DNA of 64,000 nucleotides from G963663735 sp963663735 (GTDB lineage Bacteria > Acidobacteriota > UBA6911 > RPQK01 > JAPXNP01), in contig CAXXHN010000001.1 of NCBI GenBank assembly GCA_963663735.2, positions 1,860,001 to 1,924,000 on the forward strand, read 5' to 3'. Below, in pieces: positions 16,744 to 26,100 of this stretch. Within the stretch, counting starts at the first letter, position 1. The number at the start of each line of letters is the position of its first letter. The translations under genes were made by a program, and so were the position numbers. The notes beneath the pieces were generated by a model. The model was given only the letters and a program-made list of their open reading frames with translations, made no database searches and was not told the origin of the DNA.

Positions 16744-16844
16744 CGTGTTTAAGTGTATAGGGGGGGAGGGGTTATTGCAATTGACGATTTTGGTCTAACG
16801 TACCGGGCTTGTGGATTGCCGCCTTCGGCGTCGTTGATTTAATT

Positions 16845-16862
16845 GCCGGTCGGGAGACCGGC
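16845..16862 (+). other. Stem-loop just upstream of the group II intron
   Basis: GCCGGTC, loop GGGA, GACCGGC form a 7-bp stem ending four bases before the intron's 5' end (GTGCG). Class C group II introns are known to insert behind terminator-like stem-loops, so this is probably the target hairpin. Confidence 0.6.
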
Positions 16863-17275
16863 GTTCGTGCGCCTTTGAGCGCACCGTGTTAGCTGGTGAA
16901 AGTCCAGTCCGGCCGAAGTTGCCAGGCCGGTAACCGAAAGTAACTGCGTCGCAGTAATGCGGGGTGGGGAGCAACTGAAAGTGAAAGAGCAGTCCGTAGG
17001 AGACGAACTCGATTCGGCTTGATGAACAGGCGAGCCTGCGAACGAATGGCGAAGCCATAATCCGAAAGGAGATGTTTTGTTCCTGAATGAAGCAACGATG
17101 AAAAAGGGACAAAGCTGTTCATGGGGTGGTTGGAGACGGAATGTTTGGAAGGCACGGTGACGTTAAAAAGGGAGACCCTGTCGAAGGTTGAGACTAGGCA
17201 GGGAGTCAGAGTCGCCATAGTAGCTGAGAAATCTGTGAAAGCAGATGGAGCCAAGGGCGACAGGAAGATGAATAC

Positions 17276-18634
17276 GTGAGAAAGGATCTGATGGAAATAG
17301 AGGAGTTAAAAGTGCCAGACCCGGCTAACCCCACTTCAGAAATCCGCGCCCGATGGGCGTGGGTGGAACCATCGGTCTGGACAGATCGCATGCTGTGGGC
17401 TCTGGAAAATGGTATTTCCGGAGTCGAAGAAACAAAATGGTTCGGATTAATCGACAAAGTCTACAAAATTGCTAATCTTACCCGAGCCTATGAAAAGACG
17501 GTCCGGAATAAGGGAGCGGCTGGAGTAGACAACGTCTCGGTAACGGGGTACGGCAAGCATCTGGAGACCAATCTTGCAAGATTGCAGGAACAATTGGTGA
17601 AAGGAACCTACCGGCCCTCCCGAATCCGGCGAACCTACATTCCCAAGCCCGGCGGAAGCGAGAAGCGGCCTCTGGGCATTCCAACAGTTCAGGATCGGAT
17701 AGTACAAACGGCCTTGCGCCTTGTAATCGAACCGATCTTCGAACAGACCTTCGCAGGCAACAGCTATGGGTTCCGACCCGGGCGTGGATGCAAAGACGCA
17801 TTACGGCAAGTAACAAAACTGCTGGATAGTGGTTATGTATACATCGTCGATGCGGACTTGCGCCAATGCTTCGACCGGATTCCCCATAGGCGTTTGCTGG
17901 ATCGAGTCAAACAACGGGTAACCGACAGGAGGGTACTGGAGCTGATTCAGTCCTTTCTTAAGCAGGAAATCCTGGACGAAGGCTCTGTTTTATACCCAGA
18001 AAATGAAGGCACTCCTCAGGGAGCCACGCTCAGTCCATTATTATGCAACATATACCTTAATCCGCTGGACCATGAAATGGAAAAAGCGGATAAGGAAATG
18101 GTGCGCTATGCAGACGATCTCATAATCGCCTGTAAGACAAAGGAAGAAGCGGAAGCGGCTCTGGAGATGCTCAGGGAATGGACAGCGGCCAACGGACTGG
18201 AACTGCATCCGGAAAAGACCCGGATAGCCGAAATGAACCAACCAGGAGAGCATTTTGACTTTCTTGGCTACCGCTTCAAGCTAGGAAAGAGAGGGAAGAT
18301 AATACGTTTTCCCAGCCCGAAAAGTGAGAAGCGATTCAGGGAAAAGCTACGGGGACTGACACGACGAGCGAATGGAAAGAGCATGGAAGTAATCATCCGT
18401 CGATGTAATCGAATCCTTAAAGGCTGGTTTGAATACTTCAAGCACAGCAACAAATGGACGCTGATGACGATTGATAGCTGGTTACGCATGCGGCTGCGAA
18501 GCATCCAGCGTAAACGCCGGAAAGGAAAAGGGAGGGGGCGTGGAGATGACCATCACAGATGGCCCAACGCCTACTTCGCGAAACTTGGGTTGTTCTCGTT
18601 ATCCACAGCCCGAGCGGAAGCCATCAGTCCTTAA
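17276..18634 (+). CDS. ltrA: Group II intron reverse transcriptase/maturase
   Basis: The 452-residue protein has the retroviral-type RT blocks: RPLGIPTVQDRIVQTAL, NSYGFRPGRGCKDAL, ADLRQCFDRIPH, GTPQGATLSPLLCNIYL and the catalytic MVRYADDLII. The maturase (X) domain follows with GWFEYFKHSNKWTL. No HNH endonuclease is attached, as in class C. It helps the intron splice and insert as reverse-transcribed RNA. It starts at GTG within the intron RNA. All catalytic residues look intact, so the element may be active. Confidence 0.95.
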   Translation: MRKDLMEIEELKVPDPANPTSEIRARWAWVEPSVWTDRMLWALENGISGVEETKWFGLIDKVYKIANLTRAYEKTVRNKGAAGVDNVSVTGYGKHLETNLARLQEQLVKGTYRPSRIRRTYIPKPGGSEKRPLGIPTVQDRIVQTALRLVIEPIFEQTFAGNSYGFRPGRGCKDALRQVTKLLDSGYVYIVDADLRQCFDRIPHRRLLDRVKQRVTDRRVLELIQSFLKQEILDEGSVLYPENEGTPQGATLSPLLCNIYLNPLDHEMEKADKEMVRYADDLIIACKTKEEAEAALEMLREWTAANGLELHPEKTRIAEMNQPGEHFDFLGYRFKLGKRGKIIRFPSPKSEKRFREKLRGLTRRANGKSMEVIIRRCNRILKGWFEYFKHSNKWTLMTIDSWLRMRLRSIQRKRRKGKGRGRGDDHHRWPNAYFAKLGLFSLSTARAEAISP

Positions 18635-18655
18635 AGAGGTTAAGCATCAACTGGA

Positions 18656-18688
18656 GAGCCGTATGCGGGAGATCCGCATGTACGGTTC
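18656..18688 (+). ncRNA. Group II intron domain V
   Basis: GAGCCGTATGCGG and CCGCATGTACGGTTC pair into the conserved domain V hairpin, with the GAGA cap and the usual bulge. This is the catalytic core of the ribozyme. Confidence 0.85.
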
Positions 18689-18817
18689 GGAGGGAGGGGT
18701 GGTGCAACTCAATGCGCTGTCCCTACCCCTATCACACAGGGTTGTTTCTGCCCGGCAGGGTGCCGCAATTGACAAGCAGGTTTATGCCGTTACCGCCCTT
18801 TATTCGTCCCGCATTGA

Positions 18818-21800
18818 TTACCGGTCCAGCACTTCCCTGACCTTGGCACACAGAGCCTGAATATTAAAAGGTTTTTGAATAAGCGAGGTGTGTTCTTCCA
18901 GGATTCCGTGGTCCGCGATTATGTCATCGGTATACCCTGACATAAAGAGAACCTTGATCCCTGGGTGAATGGCAGAAGCCATATCGAAAAGATCCTTGCC
19001 GTTTTTTTCCGGCATGATAATATCGGTAAGAAGCAGGTCAATAGAGGATTCCTGCAGCTTAAATATTTCCAATGCTTCAGATCCTGACGCCGCTTTCAGG
19101 ACCTGATAACCACGCTTTCTAAGAATGGCCGCAGCCAGATCCCGCACCTGGGCATCATCCTCCACCAGCAGTATTTTTTCAGAACCTTCCAGGTTTGCTG
19201 AAGGTTTACTTTCAACTGTTTCCTCCATATGATTTTTCTCTGAAACAGGCAGATAAACCTCTATTGTTGTTCCTTTGCCAGGCTTGCTGTAAACCCAGAT
19301 ATTACCGCCGTGCTGTTTAACGATTCCATAAACTGTCGCCAGGCCCAGCCCGGTTCCACGCTCTCCCTTGGTTGAGAAAAATGGTTCGAATACATGACGG
19401 CAGGTCTCCTCATCCATTCCAGTACCGCTATCACTAAAGGACAATAAAACATAGGAACCTGGTTTCACACCCTTGTGACGGGCAGCAAAATCATGGCGGA
19501 TATCCTGCGCGGAACAGTCTATAGCCAGGATTCCTCCCTCGGGCATGGCATCCTGGGAGTTAACCGCCAGGTTCATAATGACCCGTTCTATCTGGATTGG
19601 GTCAGCCTTTATTAAGGGGATATCCGCCGCAACCGTTATCCTGATATCTATATCTTCCCTTATTGTTCTCCGCAGAAGATTTTCAAAATTAGCCAGGATA
19701 TTATTCATTTTTACCGGGTGGTATTCGAGAGTCTGTTTGCGGCTGAAAGCAAGAAGCTGGCGTACCAGGTCCCTGGCACTTAGTCCGGCCTTCAGGATTT
19801 CATCAATGGATTCCCCCATCGCGTTATCCAGGGAAAGTTCCTCCTTTATCATCTCTGAATAACCGATTATGGGAGTAAGAAGGTTATTGAGATCGTGGGC
19901 CACGCCTCCCGCCAGTCTGCCTATGGACTCGACCTTTTGAACCTGGTGATAGTGCTCCTCAAGACGGGCTTTCTCCTGCTCGGCCATTTTGCGGTCGCTG
20001 ATATCCTGAACCGTCCCCCTGATACCGACACATTCATTGTCTTTGAAAACAGATTTACCCTGGATTCTGTACCAGATATTATTCTTATTGGCGTGAAAAG
20101 CCCGTACTTCAAGGTCGAAGGATGTTCCATTTTTTATCGAATGTTCAACGGCCTTTTTTACCATTGCCCTGTCTTCCGGAAGATAGAAATCCAGATGATC
20201 CTTGGGATTAGGAGGTTCGGCTTCATATGGTAAACCGACGATATCGTATACGGTCCTGGTCCAAATCGATTTTCCTGTTAGAAAGTTATGTTCCCATCCG
20301 CCGATTTTTGCCATTTTCCCGGTGGCGTCCAGTATTCGCTGGCTCTCTTGCAGGGCGGCTTCTATTACCTTCAGATCAGTGATTTCGGGGAATACCAGTA
20401 TCCCGGCTACTATCTCTCCGTTTTTATCAAGGAGAGGAGCGGCACTGGCAGAAACCCAGCGGTCGACTCCTGCCTGGCGAATGATGACTTCCTGGTTTAT
20501 GGTGGTCTTCCCTTCTTTAATAGCCAGCATGAGAGGCAGTTCCTCCGGCCGGAAGGATCTGCCGTCGGGATAGAATGTAGGCCAATATTTTGGATGATCT
20601 TCGAGTTCTATTTTGGAAATACTGTCAACGGGCTGAGCCATAAGGTCAAGAGCCCTCAGGTTGTATTTATTGATCCTTCCACCCGGGGCATTGACAATAA
20701 TCACGGGTATTGGCATCTGTTCAATCGCAAAATTTAAAAGAAGCCTTTCGTCTCCCAGTGCCGTAGTTGTTCTTGACTTGTGCAGGGCAATGGCCGCCAG
20801 TTCAGAAAAAGCTGTTGTCCGGACGGCATCATCCTCGGTGAAACCTCCGGGTTTGTTTGACAATCCCAAAATACCGACAACCTTGCCCTCTATATTGAGG
20901 GGGGCAAACAGGACGTTATCAAGCGGCATATGACCTTCCGGTATAAATTTCATCCATTCACTGTTTTCGAAATCATTTTCAAAAACAGCTTTTCCGGTCC
21001 TGTAGGTTTCACTCCTGAGTCCACGCACCGGCATGGGAAGGTCTGGATCGACCTCGCAGGGCATTCCTCCTGATTCCAGAAAGAGCGGTTTATTTTCCTC
21101 ACCATTGGCACTTAAAAGAGCCACATAACCAGAGCTGGCTCCGCAAAGACCAGCGCAACAATTGAAAATATGTCGCGCGGTAGTCTGAAAATCATTATCA
21201 GTCAGGATGCTGTTTGCGCTGGACAGGAAAGCTTCAGTTTCAGCAGCCTTTTCCTTCAACTGTTCCAGTGCCCTCGTTTTGGCCTCTTCCGCATTTTTTC
21301 TGTCCGTGATGTCCCGGATCATAACGAGCCAGGCATCCTGATTTTCCCATTCGGTATCAACTATGCGCATTTCACCGAAACGAGGTTCATCTCCCGGAGA
21401 GAACAACTGGATTTCAGTGGAATCTCCATCTCCAAGAGGCAACCCGAAAGGACTGCCGATAAGCTGATCCCTGGTTCTTCCGAAGAGCTCTGACGCAACA
21501 GAGTTCGCGTAAGCAATGTTTAGATTTTTGTAGACTACGATAACGGCATCAGGGTTGTGTTCAATTATGTTCAGAAAATTGTTTTTGCTTTTTTTTGATT
21601 CCCTTAGAAATTTGAGGCGTTCAGAAATATCGCGGCAGAGAGCCATGACCAGTTTTTTTCCATTCAGGTCAATCAAATTCAGACTGACTTCAACAGGAAC
21701 GACAGAGCCGTCTTTTTTCTTATGTGAGGTTTCGAACAGGATCGGTTCGTATGGGTTGAGTTTTTTCGAGAAGGCTTCGCCGGCTGCTCTTTCGGTGCAG

Positions 21801-22474
21801 TCCAGATCCAAGTCGGAGACCTTCATGTTCAGGAACTCTTTTCTGCTGTATTGGTATAACAGGCAGGAATGATCGTTAACGTCTTGGATGTTTCCCTGAA
21901 GGTCATGAATTATCAGGCAGTCAGTTAATTGGTTCAAAAGAGACTGTAATTTAGTCTCACTTTCGAGACGTGATAGTTCCAGCGTTTTTAGGTCGGTTAT
22001 GTCAATAAATGTAATCAGAACCTCAGCAGGAGTTCCTTTTTTGTCAATGAAAACAGGCTCGGTATTAAATAAGAGCCACCTGGTTTTTTCAGGGTTTCCT
22101 GAAAACAATCCCCGGACAACATTTCGGACAGGCTGTCCGGTTTGGAAAGTAAACGTCGCGGGATGGTCCTGGTCAGGGACAGGATACCCCTGTTCATCAA
22201 CCATTTCCCAGGTCAGTTCATATGAGTCAGTCCCTTTAATTTCATTTTCGGGAATATCGAGAATATCCGAAGCTATTTTATTTGCGTGGATTATCCTGCC
22301 GTCGGATGTCTGCACCAGTACCCCAAACTGAAGCGAAGTAAAAAGGCTTTCAGGCTGGTTTACAAAATTCTTTCCGGGAGTTTCTTCCCTGGGCGCTTCG
22401 GCTTCTTTCAGAAGTGCCCGGAGACTGATAAGTTCTTCGACTAACTCGGCTTTGGACTTACTGAGGTCACTCAT
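18818..22474 (-). CDS. Hybrid histidine kinase: PAS/GAF sensor, kinase, receiver
   Basis: 1218 residues without membrane segments. In order: a coiled coil (1-27), three PAS domains (to about 400), a GAF domain (about 410-560), two PAS domains (to about 815), HisKA with the phospho-accepting H in GGVAHDLNNLLTPI (about 850), HATPase with NLAVNSQDAMP, DSGTGMD and RGTGLGLATVYG, and a C-terminal receiver (about 1085-1218) with DD pair, phospho-acceptor D in LLLTDIIMPEKNG and K in IQKPF. It is the last gene of the minus-strand operon that starts at 28127. The receiver without output domain implies phosphate passes on to another protein. Signal sensed is unknown. Confidence 0.92.
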   Translation of the reverse strand: MSDLSKSKAELVEELISLRALLKEAEAPREETPGKNFVNQPESLFTSLQFGVLVQTSDGRIIHANKIASDILDIPENEIKGTDSYELTWEMVDEQGYPVPDQDHPATFTFQTGQPVRNVVRGLFSGNPEKTRWLLFNTEPVFIDKKGTPAEVLITFIDITDLKTLELSRLESETKLQSLLNQLTDCLIIHDLQGNIQDVNDHSCLLYQYSRKEFLNMKVSDLDLDCTERAAGEAFSKKLNPYEPILFETSHKKKDGSVVPVEVSLNLIDLNGKKLVMALCRDISERLKFLRESKKSKNNFLNIIEHNPDAVIVVYKNLNIAYANSVASELFGRTRDQLIGSPFGLPLGDGDSTEIQLFSPGDEPRFGEMRIVDTEWENQDAWLVMIRDITDRKNAEEAKTRALEQLKEKAAETEAFLSSANSILTDNDFQTTARHIFNCCAGLCGASSGYVALLSANGEENKPLFLESGGMPCEVDPDLPMPVRGLRSETYRTGKAVFENDFENSEWMKFIPEGHMPLDNVLFAPLNIEGKVVGILGLSNKPGGFTEDDAVRTTAFSELAAIALHKSRTTTALGDERLLLNFAIEQMPIPVIIVNAPGGRINKYNLRALDLMAQPVDSISKIELEDHPKYWPTFYPDGRSFRPEELPLMLAIKEGKTTINQEVIIRQAGVDRWVSASAAPLLDKNGEIVAGILVFPEITDLKVIEAALQESQRILDATGKMAKIGGWEHNFLTGKSIWTRTVYDIVGLPYEAEPPNPKDHLDFYLPEDRAMVKKAVEHSIKNGTSFDLEVRAFHANKNNIWYRIQGKSVFKDNECVGIRGTVQDISDRKMAEQEKARLEEHYHQVQKVESIGRLAGGVAHDLNNLLTPIIGYSEMIKEELSLDNAMGESIDEILKAGLSARDLVRQLLAFSRKQTLEYHPVKMNNILANFENLLRRTIREDIDIRITVAADIPLIKADPIQIERVIMNLAVNSQDAMPEGGILAIDCSAQDIRHDFAARHKGVKPGSYVLLSFSDSGTGMDEETCRHVFEPFFSTKGERGTGLGLATVYGIVKQHGGNIWVYSKPGKGTTIEVYLPVSEKNHMEETVESKPSANLEGSEKILLVEDDAQVRDLAAAILRKRGYQVLKAASGSEALEIFKLQESSIDLLLTDIIMPEKNGKDLFDMASAIHPGIKVLFMSGYTDDIIADHGILEEHTSLIQKPFNIQALCAKVREVLDR

Positions 22475-22521
22475 ACTCTGATACCTTCACATTTTTGATT
22501 TCTGTGGGCAGGACCTAAAAT

Positions 22522-22791
22522 TCAAAACCCTTCTATTTTCAGGCCGGCGAGAACGCGTTCCCTGTTTGATAGATCTCCGACGATTCTTCTTACCGGTTCA
22601 GGCAGAATTTTAATCAAAGTCGGCGTCGCGAGGATCATGTCCTCGTATGCTGTTTCCGGGTGCTCAAAAACATCCAACACCTCCAGGGTATACTTGCCCT
22701 CGCAGTTTAAGTCGAGCATCTTTGTCATTTCGCTGAGCAGTTTTTCAGAGCCCGGGGTTTTTCCGGTTATATACAGTTTGAGTCGATACAT
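22522..22791 (-). CDS. KaiB-like protein
   Basis: The 89-residue protein fits the KaiB family (thioredoxin-like fold): it starts MYRLKLYITGKTPGSEKLL and has ATPTLIKILPEPVRRIVGDL. In cyanobacteria KaiB binds KaiC, and the kinase SasA carries a KaiB-like sensor domain. Here no kaiC is in the window. The gene sits between a receiver gene and a hybrid kinase gene with 10 bases to the upstream stop. The start at 22791 follows AAGGA; a longer reading from 22845 would overlap the receiver gene and lacks family match. Probably a protein partner of the kinases. Confidence 0.88.
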   Translation of the reverse strand: MYRLKLYITGKTPGSEKLLSEMTKMLDLNCEGKYTLEVLDVFEHPETAYEDMILATPTLIKILPEPVRRIVGDLSNRERVLAGLKIEGF

Positions 22792-22801
22792 AATTTTTTC
22801 C

Positions 22802-23185
22802 TTACAAAACTTCAGCACCTTCAAGAATTCCACGGGTGACAGCAATAATCTGATCGCGTCCCACCGGTTTCATTAGTAGATTGAAGTCCAGTTTTTCAGC
22901 TCGTACACTCACCAGTTGTTCGAAGAATTCTTTATGGAATGCGGTCACGATGTACACAGGGACTTCCTGGTTTTGTTCCCTGATGGCGCGAAGTGTTTCG
23001 ACTCCGTCCATTTCCGGCATTTTGAGATCCAGGTAGACCAGGTCATAGGGTGAGAGAGAGAATTTTTCAGTTCCCTCTTTGCCGTTTATCGCGCAATCCA
23101 CCTGATAGGGGAGATCTTCCAGTGCCAGGGCGAAGGATTTTCGTACAGCTTCTTCGTCATCGATTATAAGTATTTTTTTGTTCAC
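22802..23185 (-). CDS. Stand-alone response regulator receiver
   Basis: The 127-residue single receiver domain has the acidic pair in IIDDEEAVRK, the phospho-acceptor D in LVYLDLKMPEMDG, the switch T in YIVTAFHKEF and K in LLMKPVG. No output domain follows, as in CheY or Spo0F, so it probably carries phosphate between kinases. Its start is 12 bases after the membrane kinase stop. Confidence 0.93.
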   Translation of the reverse strand: MNKKILIIDDEEAVRKSFALALEDLPYQVDCAINGKEGTEKFSLSPYDLVYLDLKMPEMDGVETLRAIREQNQEVPVYIVTAFHKEFFEQLVSVRAEKLDFNLLMKPVGRDQIIAVTRGILEGAEVL

Positions 23186-23197
23186 AATGTTAACTCC

Positions 23198-26100
23198 TTA
23201 TGATTGATATCTACCTTTAACCATTTCCCGGGGAACCGTTATTGTCATGGTTGTCCCATAACCGGGACGACTCTGGCATTTAATATTGCCTCCCTGTGAA
23301 TCTGCGATTTTAAGGCAAGTCGCCAGTCCCAGGCCTGTTCCCTTTCCGGGAGGTTTTGTCGTATAAAAAGGATCGAAGATTTTCTCTCTCAAGTCATGAG
23401 GTATTCCACATCCAGTGTCGGATATTTTTAATATTAGTTGATCTGCCATTCCCAGCGTCTCAATTGAGATCTGTTTTTCGCTGGATTTATCAACCGCGTC
23501 AATTGCATTAGTGAAAAGGTTCATGAAGAGTTGCTGGAAAGCATCACTGCTCATTTTCAGGCGTGGTATGTTTCCTCCTGATTTTTTCAGTACTTCAATT
23601 TTTTCCTTGGATGTCCTGTACTCAAGCAGGCTGATTACCCTGTCAACAATTTTTACAGGGTCAAAATCCGTAACCTTGCCGGAAACCACATCGTCCATTC
23701 TTGAAGCAGAGAGAAGATTCTCAACTATCCTGGTGCACCGCTTGGTCTCAGTTTCTATATCCTGGAGGACTGAATATCGTCTGTCATCAGTATCTGTTTT
23801 GGTAAGGCAATACTGGGAGTAGTTCAGCACTCCCATCAGCGGATTATTCAGTTCATGGGCTACTCCAGCAGCCACCTGGCCCAGGGTACTCAGTTTTTCC
23901 ATCCGGATCTGCTCCTGGGCGTACAATTTTGACTCGGTTATGTCTGTAGCCATCTCGAAACGAACCTGCCTGCCATCTGACCAGGTGATAGCCTTATCCG
24001 AGCAGCGGAACCACCGGAGCGTTATTTCATTCTGAAACTCCCATACATATGTTTTTCCAAGGTTTTCACCGAAGATCTTGTCATTGGTACAGAAGGGGCA
24101 GGGAGTATCCCTTTCCTGCAGTATTTTATGGCATTTACCGCCTATTACATCCCCTCCCCAAATCTTGAGGAATGCTCCATTTACATACAGAAGCTCGTAT
24201 GTTTCGGGATCGGCCACATAGATGATGCCGTCGGTTGAATCGAAGAGTGTTTGCAGTTGGTAACGTTCATTTTGCAGGGCAATCCTGGAAAACTCCTGCT
24301 GGCGCCGGGCTTCAATTATCGGGGCCATATACCTGGCAAGGTTCTCCATAAGCCTTATATCATTCCTGGTGTAGTCTGAATCACTGTTCGCCACATTTAT
24401 CTGGCCTACCAGCTGATCTTTGAGGAGTATCGGAGTGGAAATTGTGTTTTTAAGTGGAATGTGACCTTCAGGGACTGGAACCTCTTTGTTCGAAACTACA
24501 GTCTTTTTTTGCGCAAGGGACTTTCCCCACAGGTCTATCCATAGTTCAGTGGTGGACGAGGGATAAACCATTGTCTCTTTCTGGTCGATGTAACCCAGCA
24601 TTCCAAACTGGCTGTTCATTATTTCCAGGATTTTATGAAGAGCTATGCTGTAGGCCTTATTTTCATCTGTTTCCAGGAAACCCTCGCCTATTTCCTGCCT
24701 GACCTGGCGGTCTTCGTTGCTTTGGAAAATACTGACAGCTTCACCTATTCTCAGGGCAATCTCATCAAGGACAGTTCTTTCCTCTTTTAAAAAAGGACCT
24801 TCATAGAGATCAGGCCTTTTTTCAAGGTAATAGACTTCAATAAAACCACGTTCTTCGTCCCTGGATACAATTTTGGATATGAGTTTGTATTCAGTCGGCT
24901 CAAATTCTTCATTGTTGTATATTTTGTTGTCAAAAAGAATTCTGCACCTGGTTATTTCCGGGTATTTCCATCCTTCTTTAACCGCGTCAATGATTTTGCT
25001 AAACAGAATATCCGTCGAATCATTGGACTTCACAGCTTCAGAAACAGTGAAGATGCACTCCTGTTCCTTGATTCGTTCTTGGAGGCGGCTCAGCACCAGT
25101 TCCCGCTCCTGCTCGGCTTCTTTAGTTTTTGAAATGTCTACACCAACTCCCAGGAGGTGATTTTTTTTCTTAATTTTGATACGAAGGCCGGTTAAATAAA
25201 AGGGAGTCTTGGTCCCATCCCTGGAAATGATAACAGCCTCAACACTGGAGCTTCCCTTTGTAAAAACCTCTTCGATTTTTTCAGCGACCAACCCGGTCTC
25301 ATCTCTGTCGAAAAGTTCAAGAGCGGAAAGGCTGGCCAGCTCTTCCGGATTATAGCCTGTTAATTCTTCAAGGTTCTTATTCCATAGCTTGAACCTCAGG
25401 TTTTCATCAAAGAGATAGAACACTCCGGGAAGGCTGTTGATCACGTTTTCGCTAAACTTTTTTTCTTTATCGATTAGATAATTGGCTTTCTGGAGTTTCT
25501 TTTCATAGGCCTTGATGTCAGAAATATCCCTGGCTATGGACCATATGTGGATGACGTTTCCCTTCTTATCGTACTTGGGATTGATTGACCAGAGCATTTC
25601 ATATACGCGGCCGTCCGGTGATACCAGCCGGTTTTCAAAAGAAATGTTTGTTTTCTTTTCATTGATCCATTTTTGAAATGATTCCTGGGTGCGGGCCCTG
25701 TCATCCGGGTGAATGAAATCAAGGGATGCCTTTCCGGGGCATTGATCGGGGGAGATTCCATAGATGAAACTTGCCTGTCTGTTGACAAAAAGGAGATTCC
25801 CATTTTCATCCACCTGGGTTACCAGGTTGGTGGTTATGTCAAAAAACTCCCGGAGCCTGGCTTCACTTTCCTCCAGTGCAACCAGCATCTGTTTTCTCTG
25901 AGTAATGTCATCAACCACTACCAGCAGATTACGGTTGTCAGTCGGACCAAACGCTGCCATTCGGCAGTCAAACCAGGCCTTTTTGCCGGAACGCAGGGTG
26001 GGGTGGTCTTCAAAACGCTGAACCTCACCTGTTTCCATGGCCTTCAGGGCTCTTTCATAAGCCCCGGTTTTCTTCCAGGATTCCCGATGGGAAAAAGGCT

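Larger units (their letters stand above)
16867..18732 (+). mobile_element. Group II intron with reverse transcriptase, full length
   Basis: The 5' end starts with GTGCGCC, usual for bacterial group II introns. A structured leader of about 400 bases precedes the reverse transcriptase. Domain V is at 18656-18688, and the 3' end is set at CCCTACCCCTAT. The same 3' end occurs in the truncated copy at 35873-36181. Length of 1.87 kb, absence of an endonuclease domain and the upstream stem-loop point to class C. It sits between the ADP-ribosylglycohydrolase and the kinase operon and breaks no visible gene. Exact boundaries are inferred from comparison and consensus. Confidence 0.87.

Noticed and set aside
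17276..18634. Retron or other defence reverse transcriptase
   Set aside because: The maturase domain, 5' GTGCG start and domain V show that it is a group II intron protein.
22522..23185. A complete Kai clock cluster
   Set aside because: Only a KaiB-like gene is present; neither kaiA nor kaiC is found in the window.
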